Positions 1-4,729 of a stretch of 6,548 nucleotides of DNA are shown here, piece after piece (position 1 is the stretch's first letter; each line of letters begins with the position of its first letter). The translations under genes were made by a program, and so were the position numbers. Source of the stretch: an uncultured Collinsella sp. (GTDB taxonomy: Bacteria; Actinomycetota; Coriobacteriia; Coriobacteriales; Coriobacteriaceae); contig CABUDJ010000088.1 of assembly GCA_902490325.1 (NCBI GenBank), positions 1-6,548 of the forward strand. The letters are read 5' to 3'. The notes under the pieces are model-generated. The model was given only the letters and a program-made list of their open reading frames with translations. It was not told the DNA's origin and searched no databases.

Positions 1-218
1 CCGGTACCGGCACCGACGGCGGCACGGGTCCCAACGCAGGCAGCGCCGACAAGAACGGCAAGGGCAACAAGAGCAAGGGCGCGGGCGGAAAGCTCGCCAA
101 CACGGGTGACGGCTCCGGCGTTGCCGCCGGGCTCGCTGCCGCCGCCGTGGCGACGACGGTCGCCGGCGCGGCAATGCTTGCCAGTGACCGCGAAAACGCT
201 GGGGACAGTAGCGAATAG
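1..218 (+). CDS. C-terminal end of an LAxTG-type wall-anchored surface protein (5' end outside window)
   Basis: Only the last 71 residues are present; the reading frame (codons starting at position 3) is open to the left edge and stops at TAG 216-218. The visible part begins with a low-complexity Gly/Thr/Asn/Lys linker, as in wall-spanning stalks. Then comes the sorting motif LANTGD (codons 93-110), a hydrophobic Ala/Val/Gly-rich segment of about 22 residues, and a short tail. This order is the classical cell-wall sorting signal: sortase cleaves between T and G and links the protein to peptidoglycan. Ala rather than Pro at position 2 (LAxTG) is known as the motif preferred by class E sortases of high-GC Gram-positives. 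The tail is odd: after the hydrophobic stretch it has one Arg among several acidic residues, whereas these tails are usually basic. The function of the missing ectodomain cannot be told. A terminator follows 30 bases after the stop. Confidence 0.8.
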   Translation, partial: GTGTDGGTGPNAGSADKNGKGNKSKGAGGKLANTGDGSGVAAGLAAAAVATTVAGAAMLASDRENAGDSSE

Positions 219-247
219 GCAAGCCGGCCTTTTAGACACATCGACTC

Positions 248-287
248 AATCGGGGGCGCAGGATACCGTTCTGTGCCCCCGATTTTT
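248..287 (+). terminator. Rho-independent terminator after the surface protein gene
   Basis: A 10-bp perfect stem, AATCGGGGGC (248-257) with GCCCCCGATT (275-284), encloses a 17-base loop and runs into TTTTT (283-287). The T-run lies on the plus-strand side, so it ends the LAxTG gene transcript. The minus-strand gene at 313-582 converges on the same hairpin, but in that direction it is followed by GAGTCG rather than a T-run, so bidirectional use would be weak. Confidence 0.85.
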
Positions 288-312
288 ACCTTGGCCCAAA
301 CGCCGCCATAGG

Positions 313-582
313 CTACATCACCATGTTCAGCGCGTTAACAAACTCCTGGGCCTTCGCACGGCTGCTCAGGCTAAAGACGCAAGCAGTCAACAGCCTGTTA
401 CGCAGAAAAACATCGCGGCCTTTGATTCTATTGACGCCCGTAATGTCCTTAAGATAGACAATCTCGGTGTGCTTGCCGCCGAAAGTGCCCTTCCTGAGCA
501 CCTCGATACGATTGGGGTAGATCTTGACGTCTTTAAACCTACCCGAACCTTTGTCCTGGAACAGCAGCGTGTTGTTGTCCAT
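313..582 (-). CDS. Small protein resembling a single bacterial PH-like domain
   Basis: The protein has 89 residues. I place the start at ATG 580-582, preceded by GGGAG (591-595) with 8 bases of spacing; a longer GTG start at 625-627 has no good ribosome binding site. The sequence alternates short beta-like strands (FKDVKIYPNRIEVLRKG, then TEIVYLKDITGVNRI, then ACVFSLSS) and ends in an amphipathic helix (residues 75-86, AKAQEFVNALN). Strands followed by one C-terminal helix, with an 'I.L.DI..V' core, match the small bacterial PH-like fold found in SHOCT/DUF4429-type proteins. There is no signal peptide or membrane segment, so it is probably cytoplasmic. Such domains bind peptides, lipids or partner proteins, but no partner is evident here. 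The fold call is pattern-based and the function is unknown. The gene appears to be monocistronic; the next minus-strand gene upstream ends with its own terminator. Confidence 0.75.
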   Translation of the reverse strand: MDNNTLLFQDKGSGRFKDVKIYPNRIEVLRKGTFGGKHTEIVYLKDITGVNRIKGRDVFLRNRLLTACVFSLSSRAKAQEFVNALNMVM

Positions 583-590
583 ACGCGTCA

Positions 591-595
591 CTCCC
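591..595 (-). promoter_or_regulatory. Ribosome binding site that fixes the start of the PH-like gene
   Basis: The minus strand reads GGGAG followed by 8 bases and ATG (580-582). No comparable site precedes the alternative GTG at 625-627, so the shorter protein is preferred. Confidence 0.6.
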
Positions 596-627
596 GTGGG
601 GTTCGCTAAAACTGTCTCTATTGCCAC

Positions 628-633
628 ATTTTA
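628..633 (-). promoter_or_regulatory. Possible -10 element for the PH-like gene
   Basis: The minus strand reads TAAAAT, five of six matches to TATAAT, 45 bases upstream of the chosen ATG. No convincing -35 box is visible 16-18 bases further upstream, so this is only a candidate. If it is right, the upstream GTG at 625-627 would lie at or ahead of the transcript start, which supports the ATG start. Confidence 0.3.
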
Positions 634-703
634 GTCACTTCGGGAATCCTGCACGAAGGCGCTAGGCGACATTGGAATTCGAGTCCGCGCGAAGACCTTT
701 AAT

Positions 704-720
704 GAAGTGCCCGGCACTTC
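704..720. repeat. 17-base palindrome in the gap between the PH-like and zinc ribbon genes
   Basis: GAAGTGCC-C-GGCACTTC is a perfect inverted repeat with a single central base. It lies between the zinc ribbon gene's terminator and the promoter region of the PH-like gene. No T-run follows on either strand, so it does not look like a terminator itself. It could be an operator or part of an RNA hairpin. Confidence 0.4.
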
Positions 721-730
721 CCCGCAACAC

Positions 731-768
731 AAAAACGGGGCAGTCCGCACTCCTGCGAGCTGCCCCGT
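731..768 (-). terminator. Rho-independent terminator of the zinc ribbon gene
   Basis: Read on the minus strand, a 9-bp stem ACGGGGCAG (760-768) pairs with CTGCCCCGT (735-743) across a 16-base loop, followed by TTTTT (731-735). It begins 42 bases after the stop codon of the zinc ribbon gene and separates that gene's transcript from the PH-like gene. Confidence 0.85.
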
Positions 769-810
769 CCCTCTAACTATCGCATCGCAGCGCCGACCGG
801 CTGCGCTTCC

Positions 811-2148
811 CTACTTCCCAAATAGCGCACCCAGCAGACCGCGGCGTTTGGGCTTTTCTTCTCGGTAGGAACCCTCAGCTGCCGCTGCAACCTGGCGCGG
901 TTGCTCGCCACCTCCCTTGCGCACAATCTGGTACAGGAAGGGCGATTTAACGTATTTGACCTCGATGGGCGTGGCATGCACGGTGCTCTCACCGGACAGA
1001 TGCAGGCTCGGATTGAGCGGCGCCACGACGTGCGTTTCGCGCTTGTCACTAAACACCACCGCGGCCGCGCGGCCCGTCTGTCCGTTTACGGCAATGCGCA
1101 CCTGCTCGCCATCGCGGCTGTCCGTCGCCGGACGATCGACAAAGTAGACCGGCACCATCACCAGGCCATCCTTATGCTTGCGGGCCTTGCGCGCCCAGGT
1201 TCGGATGCTCTTTTTATTGAGCCCCAGTACGGCCTCGGCATCGTTGCCCGCAACGTCGAGCGCCAACTTATCAATGACCACCTGGTCCTTGGTAGATGCA
1301 TCGTCGGAGACGACGCGGAAGTCGCCTTCCTGCATGGCGGGATCGAACGGACCGACCTTGGCAAAGTCCCACGGTTCCAAAATGCCCATGAGGCGAACGT
1401 CCAGGTAGTTTGCCCTGGGGTATGCCCAGTCGAGCACCTCGTAGTACACCAGGGTTTCCTTGCTCAGGCCCTTGCCCGGGAAGCTCGCCATCATGCGCAG
1501 GTCCGCCAGCGCCATGGGGAAATAGAAGAGCATCATGTCGTTTTGGATCGCATCTTCCACGTCGTGCCCGGCAAAGGCATCCGGGTACTGGCGCACCAGC
1601 TGCAGCGCGTTGGCACGTGCCTGCTGCGGCGAGATTTCGCAGGGAATACCCTGATCCGGCACATACTCCGCACCCACGCCCATGGTCAGACGCTTGCTAA
1701 ACGTCCCCGGCTTGAGCAGGTCGGCAATGCCGATCTTGTTGCCGCAGGACGGGCACTCAAACACACGCTGCGTTGACTCGCCCTCAAAGGACGCTCCGCA
1801 GAAGGGGCAAGGAATGCTCACATGCGTAGCCTCTTGGAACTCTTGCGCCGTGCCGCGATCCTCCCACAGCAGATGTTCCAGGACCGACTGATTGCGCCAG
1901 TGCGAATTGAAAAAATACCAGTCCGGGTCCTCCGGGCGCTCGAGTTGCGACACATGCGTGAGCTTGAGCAGTCCATCCACCACCGTCAACGGCGTATGGC
2001 GAATGCCCAGGGCGCTCTTGGGCTCCCCCGCATCAGCCTGCCACGGAACGACCGTGCCGCAATAGGCGCACTCAAAGCTGCGTTTAGCCTGGTGCGAGTA
2101 CATAGGGCCGCCGCAGTTTTGACATTTAATGGCAAACATCTCGTCCAT
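811..2148 (-). CDS. Protein with two TFIIB-type zinc ribbons, uncharacterised family
   Basis: The protein has 445 residues, starting at ATG 2146-2148, which follows AAAGGAGG (2157-2164) with 8 bases of spacing; a start 17 codons further upstream has no such site. Two zinc ribbons with identical spacing, C-x2-C-x14-C-x2-C, lie at C9/C12/C27/C30 and C114/C117/C132/C135. Both carry an R-x-F-E-C lead-in and a CG knuckle end. The remaining ~300 residues are soluble, with a predicted helical part (about 170-215) and a beta-rich part (about 215-420) containing VPVYFV and AVNGQTGR (about 340-375). The NGQTG element is typical of the 'TFIIB-type zinc ribbon-containing protein' group common in Firmicutes and Actinobacteria. 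The C-terminus is short, basic and amphipathic (KPKRRGLLGALFGK). I see no signal peptide or membrane helix. Members are sometimes misnamed as PriA-like because of the zinc ribbon, but no helicase motif is present. The molecular function is not known to me. Confidence 0.9.
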   Translation of the reverse strand: MDEMFAIKCQNCGGPMYSHQAKRSFECAYCGTVVPWQADAGEPKSALGIRHTPLTVVDGLLKLTHVSQLERPEDPDWYFFNSHWRNQSVLEHLLWEDRGTAQEFQEATHVSIPCPFCGASFEGESTQRVFECPSCGNKIGIADLLKPGTFSKRLTMGVGAEYVPDQGIPCEISPQQARANALQLVRQYPDAFAGHDVEDAIQNDMMLFYFPMALADLRMMASFPGKGLSKETLVYYEVLDWAYPRANYLDVRLMGILEPWDFAKVGPFDPAMQEGDFRVVSDDASTKDQVVIDKLALDVAGNDAEAVLGLNKKSIRTWARKARKHKDGLVMVPVYFVDRPATDSRDGEQVRIAVNGQTGRAAAVVFSDKRETHVVAPLNPSLHLSGESTVHATPIEVKYVKSPFLYQIVRKGGGEQPRQVAAAAEGSYREEKPKRRGLLGALFGK

Positions 2149-2156
2149 GGAAACGT

Positions 2157-2164
2157 CCTCCTTT
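2157..2164 (-). promoter_or_regulatory. Strong ribosome binding site that fixes the zinc ribbon gene start
   Basis: The minus strand reads AAAGGAGG, eight bases before ATG 2146-2148. This is a near-perfect anti-16S match and argues against the longer reading frame starting at 2199. Confidence 0.8.
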
Positions 2165-2176
2165 GCACAGGGGCTG

Positions 2177-2195
2177 TCGACATTAAGTATGTCGA
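2177..2195. promoter_or_regulatory. Inverted repeat, candidate operator upstream of the zinc ribbon gene
   Basis: TCGACAT-TAAGT-ATGTCGA is a perfect 7-bp inverted repeat with a 5-base AT-rich centre, 29 bases upstream of the zinc ribbon start codon. On the minus strand it contains CATACT, a plausible -10 element, so a protein bound here could block transcription. A second, weaker inverted repeat (CACATG 2205-2210 with CATGTG 2219-2224) lies just beyond it. The operator role is inference. Confidence 0.4.
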
Positions 2196-2327
2196 GCAAG
2201 CAGGCACATGCCCATACCCATGTGGCCCAAAATGGACCACCCAGGCAGACGAGAAGGCTCGCTCGTTAGCACCGGCAGACTATTGCTGCATTTTCTGAGC
2301 ATCGGTGCACGGCGCCCCCGCGCGAGC

Positions 2328-2333
2328 TACACT
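2328..2333 (+). promoter_or_regulatory. Possible -10 element for the CDF transporter gene
   Basis: TACACT matches TATAAT at four of six positions and lies 33 bases upstream of the chosen ATG at 2367. The -35 region is not recognisable. It would give a leader of about 25 bases, too short for a metal riboswitch. Confidence 0.25.
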
Positions 2334-2353
2334 ATCCCCTTAAACATGATTGT

Positions 2354-2358
2354 GAGGA
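2354..2358 (+). promoter_or_regulatory. Ribosome binding site that suggests the CDF start
   Basis: GAGGA is followed by 8 bases and ATG 2367. The in-frame ATG at 2346 and the earlier ones from 2208 have no purine-rich site before them, and the protein they would add has no resemblance to a CDF N-terminus. Confidence 0.55.
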
Positions 2359-2366
2359 CGACCGCT

Positions 2367-3548
2367 ATGCTATTTGTAAATCGGCTGGTACATACGCTTG
2401 TTCCCGGCAGCGAGAGCGAGCCGGTCGATGCATCTTGCCGCACCAACGCGGGCTTTTCCGCAAGCCTCGTCTGCATTGGCCTCAACATCACCCTGTGCCT
2501 GGCCAAGGGCATCGCGGGCCTGCTCGCCGGCTCCGTCTCCCTCATCGCCGACGCTTTCAACAACCTCTCCGATGCCTCGAGCAACATCGTGAGCCTGCTC
2601 GGATTCCGACTTGCCAGCCGCCCGGCCGACGAAGGTCACCCCTATGGCCACGGCCGCTATGAGTACCTAGCCGGCCTGTTTGTCGCCGTCCTGGTTTGCG
2701 CCGTCGGCATCAACCTGATCCTTGAGTCGGTCACCAAGATCATCAAGCCTTCCCCCACTGCATATTCGGTGCTCTCCTTAGCCGCCCTCGTCTTGTCCAT
2801 GCTCGTTAAGCTCTGGATGGCCGCGTTCAACCGCACGCTGGGCGACCGCATCGACTCGGAGACGCTCATCGCCACAGCACAGGACTCCAAAAACGACGTC
2901 ATCACCTCGGGCTCGGTCTTGGTGGCGGTGCTTATTTCGCAGACGACCGGCTTTGACCTCGATGGCTGGGCAGGCCTGGGTGTGGGCATCTTCATCTGCA
3001 TCAGCGGCATGGGCCTGGTGCGCGACGCCATCAGCCCGTTGCTGGGGCAAGCGCCCGACCCCAAGCTCGTCCAGGCAATCCGCGACAAGATCATGTCCTA
3101 TCCGCAGGTCTTGGGCACACACGACCTGATGGTGCACGACTACGGCCCCGGTCGTCAGTTTGCCAGCGCCCACGTGGAGATGCCTGGCGAGGGCGACGCA
3201 TTTGAGCACCACGAGATTCTGGACACCATCGAGCACGACATCAAGCGCCAGATGGGCATCGATATCACGCTGCACTGCGACCCCATCGCCACCACCGGCG
3301 ACGATCTGCGCGGCTGGGTCAAGCGCGGCGTCATGCAGATTGATCCCGCGCTCTCCATCCACGACCTGCACGAACACGACGGGTTCGTTTCGTTTGACCT
3401 GGTGCGTCCCGACGGCTTTGACATATCCGACGAGGAGCTGCTGGAGCTCGTCACGCGCATCGTGCACGAGCGCCGGCCCGACGTCTCATGCGTCGTTACG
3501 TTTGACTCGGGCTTTAGCTCGCCCGACCGTCCGGCCGAGCAGTTGTAG
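2367..3548 (+). CDS. Cation diffusion facilitator transporter, probably manganese-type efflux
   Basis: The protein has 393 residues. CDF proteins are dimeric inner-membrane antiporters that export divalent metal ions in exchange for protons. Six membrane helices are visible, at about residues 30-50, 53-80, 100-122, 133-153, 178-193 and 200-220. Family landmarks are SLIADAFNNLSDASSN (helix 2), HPYGHGRYEYLAGL (91-104) and the DSKNDV helix-5 entry. Metal-site positions are N65xxxD69 in helix 2 and D173xxxD177 in helix 5. Zinc CDFs have H/D and HxxxD there; N/DxxxD with DxxxD is the signature of the Mn group such as MntE, so manganese is the best guess. A cytoplasmic ZT-dimer domain follows (about 235-308). 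A second, divergent copy (about 312-384) makes the tail longer than in short family members such as YiiP. The gene is alone on its strand and ends 12 bases from the convergent neighbour, with no clear terminator. Confidence 0.9.
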   Translation: MLFVNRLVHTLVPGSESEPVDASCRTNAGFSASLVCIGLNITLCLAKGIAGLLAGSVSLIADAFNNLSDASSNIVSLLGFRLASRPADEGHPYGHGRYEYLAGLFVAVLVCAVGINLILESVTKIIKPSPTAYSVLSLAALVLSMLVKLWMAAFNRTLGDRIDSETLIATAQDSKNDVITSGSVLVAVLISQTTGFDLDGWAGLGVGIFICISGMGLVRDAISPLLGQAPDPKLVQAIRDKIMSYPQVLGTHDLMVHDYGPGRQFASAHVEMPGEGDAFEHHEILDTIEHDIKRQMGIDITLHCDPIATTGDDLRGWVKRGVMQIDPALSIHDLHEHDGFVSFDLVRPDGFDISDEELLELVTRIVHERRPDVSCVVTFDSGFSSPDRPAEQL

Positions 3549-3560
3549 CCTGCTTAACAG

Positions 3561-4550
3561 CTAGTTTCCCTGCGCGCCCGAAATACCGTTTTGTAGGGCA
3601 TCCCAAGCGTTCGTTGCCATATCGCCCAGGTTCTGTGCGGTATCGCCGAGATTCTGAGCCGTGTCGCCCAGCTCTTGCGCCTTGTCTCCCAACTCCTGTG
3701 CCTTGTTGCTCAAGTCCTCCAGCGTGTTGGAGCTCGAGCTGTCGGTACCGCTTTGTCCGTCGGACGAGTTGCCCAAGCCGTTCTTGTGCGTGAGCTGAAT
3801 TTCAAGGTTGCCGCTGTCGTTATAGTAGGCAGAAGTAACGACCCAGTTGGCATCGACGACGGGCGTTGAGCCATCATCAGTCAGGACCACGGCATTCGAA
3901 AGATCGGCCCCGCGCGACTTGAGGAGCTTCTTGGCGTTGGACCAGTACTGCCCCGGAATATCGCTCAGATCGACGGTGCTAGACGAGGCGGACTCGGTTT
4001 GTTCGGCAGCGGTATCGGCCGTTGAACTCCCTCGCTTGTTGAGCATGCCCGACACGATGGCAAACACAACCGACAGCGCAAAGAAGATCGCCAGCACGAT
4101 GAGGATCTTCTTGATCACGCTCGACGAACGCGACGGCTTCTTCTCCTCGTCCTCGCTATATTGCGGAATCGACTTGGGGTACTCGCGATACGGCTCGCGC
4201 GACTCGTAGCGAGGCTGCGCCGTGCGAGGCATATACGTCGTCTGCTGAGGCTGGGGAATGGGATTTTGCGGCAGGTCATCATAGGGATTCGGCGTCGAGG
4301 CGGCATAAGAATCCTGCGGCGTGCAATCAAACGGATCCGGAGCTGCGTTGCCATAGGGGCCCTGCGAAGATACAGCGTAAGAATCCTGCGCCGTGTCGCC
4401 ATAGCCCATAACCCGGGTGGGCTCGGCAGAAGGCTGTGTCGCGGCGGGGTCGGCATAACCGGGGTTGGGAACAACGCGGGTCGCATCGGCGCTATCGCCA
4501 GCCTGCGCGGAACCGTAGCCGCCCATCACGGTTGTCTTGTCCTGATCCAT
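3561..4550 (-). CDS. Single-pass membrane protein with PASTA-like ectodomain and C-terminal heptad repeats
   Basis: The protein has 329 residues; ATG 4548-4550 follows AAAGGA (4559-4564) with 8 bases of spacing. Residues 1-140 are disordered and rich in Pro, Gln, Tyr and Ser. They hold three alike motifs, D4-KTTVM, D22-ATRVV and E43-PTRVM, and a repeated QDSYA segment (55-59, 79-83). A basic stretch (VIKK) precedes one membrane helix (about 149-169), followed by NKRG; positive charge flanks both sides, so orientation is not certain, but an inside N-terminus fits best. Residues 194-256 (DIPGQYWSNAKKLLKSRG, later VVDANWVVTSA and LEIQLTH) resemble one divergent PASTA domain, a fold of peptidoglycan-binding kinases and related actinobacterial proteins. 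A Ser-rich linker leads to four heptads, [KT]AQ[EN]LGD, at 283-310. No enzyme motif is visible. Possible roles are a kinase substrate or envelope sensor, by inference only. There are no close relatives I can name. Confidence 0.85.
   Translation of the reverse strand: MDQDKTTVMGGYGSAQAGDSADATRVVPNPGYADPAATQPSAEPTRVMGYGDTAQDSYAVSSQGPYGNAAPDPFDCTPQDSYAASTPNPYDDLPQNPIPQPQQTTYMPRTAQPRYESREPYREYPKSIPQYSEDEEKKPSRSSSVIKKILIVLAIFFALSVVFAIVSGMLNKRGSSTADTAAEQTESASSSTVDLSDIPGQYWSNAKKLLKSRGADLSNAVVLTDDGSTPVVDANWVVTSAYYNDSGNLEIQLTHKNGLGNSSDGQSGTDSSSSNTLEDLSNKAQELGDKAQELGDTAQNLGDTAQNLGDMATNAWDALQNGISGAQGN
3621..3704 (-). repeat. Four tandem 21-bp units coding the heptads
   Basis: Four in-frame 21-base units encode [KT]AQ[EN]LGD. 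The protein units are nearly identical (two EL, then two NL), while codons differ at many synonymous positions (for example CTG/CTC for Leu, GGC/GGA for Gly). This suggests an old repeat kept by selection rather than recent slippage. A degenerate fifth unit (MATNAWD) follows. Ala and Leu three apart in each heptad give an amphipathic or coiled-coil helix. Confidence 0.8.
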
Positions 4551-4595
4551 GCAACGATTCCTTTCCGTCGCCTGTAAGCATCAAGTTATCCATGC

Positions 4596-4601
4596 ATTCT
4601 A
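4596..4601 (-). promoter_or_regulatory. Possible -10 element for the PASTA-like gene
   Basis: The minus strand reads TAGAAT, five of six matches to TATAAT, 45 bases upstream of the start codon. No clear -35 box is seen. It abuts the long inverted repeat at 4602-4658. Confidence 0.35.
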
Positions 4602-4658
4602 CCCGCGCAAAAGCCTATGATGGGCAGAGCCCGTCGGTATCTACAAGACATGCGCGGG
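4602..4658. repeat. 8-bp inverted repeat spanning 57 bases upstream of the PASTA-like gene
   Basis: CCCGCGCA (4602-4609) and TGCGCGGG (4651-4658) are perfect inverted copies. A small hairpin, GGGC-AGA-GCCC (4622-4632), lies between them. The array sits between the fhs terminator and the putative promoter. It could be a two-site operator or a folded RNA; no T-run makes it a terminator. Confidence 0.35.
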
Positions 4659-4668
4659 CCTAAGGATC

Positions 4669-4704
4669 AAAAAGCCCCGCCGGGCCTTGTGGGCACGGCG
4701 GGGC
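4669..4704 (-). terminator. fhs: Rho-independent terminator of fhs
   Basis: Read on the minus strand, GCCCCGCCG (4696-4704) pairs with CGGCGGGGC (4674-4682) over a 13-base loop and is followed by TTTTT (4669-4673). It starts 25 bases after the fhs stop codon, so fhs is the last gene of its transcript. Confidence 0.9.
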
Positions 4705-4729
4705 GGACAAGCAGCTATGGACAGCAGAC

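Noticed and set aside
106..609. 167-codon open frame on the plus strand
   Set aside because: It starts inside the LAxTG coding region in another frame, runs through the terminator at 248-287, and is antisense to the PH-like gene.
901..1776. 291-codon open frame on the plus strand
   Set aside because: It is antisense to the zinc ribbon gene, whose cysteine motifs and ribosome binding site are convincing. The plus-strand product is rich in His, Arg and Val with no recognisable domain.
2208..2366. N-terminal extension of the CDF protein by up to 53 residues
   Set aside because: No ribosome binding site precedes the earlier ATGs. The added residues do not resemble a CDF N-terminus and would cross the candidate -10 at 2328-2333.
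2149..2366. Manganese riboswitch (yybP-ykoY type) upstream of the CDF gene
   Set aside because: The conserved GGGGAGUAG-like and matching loop sequences are absent, and the likely leader is too short.
2778..3467. 229-codon open frame on the minus strand
   Set aside because: It is antisense to the CDF transporter, which has clear family motifs throughout.
3621..3704. Tandem repeats as a CRISPR-like array
   Set aside because: The 21-base units are directly adjacent, in frame, without spacers, and encode a regular heptad.
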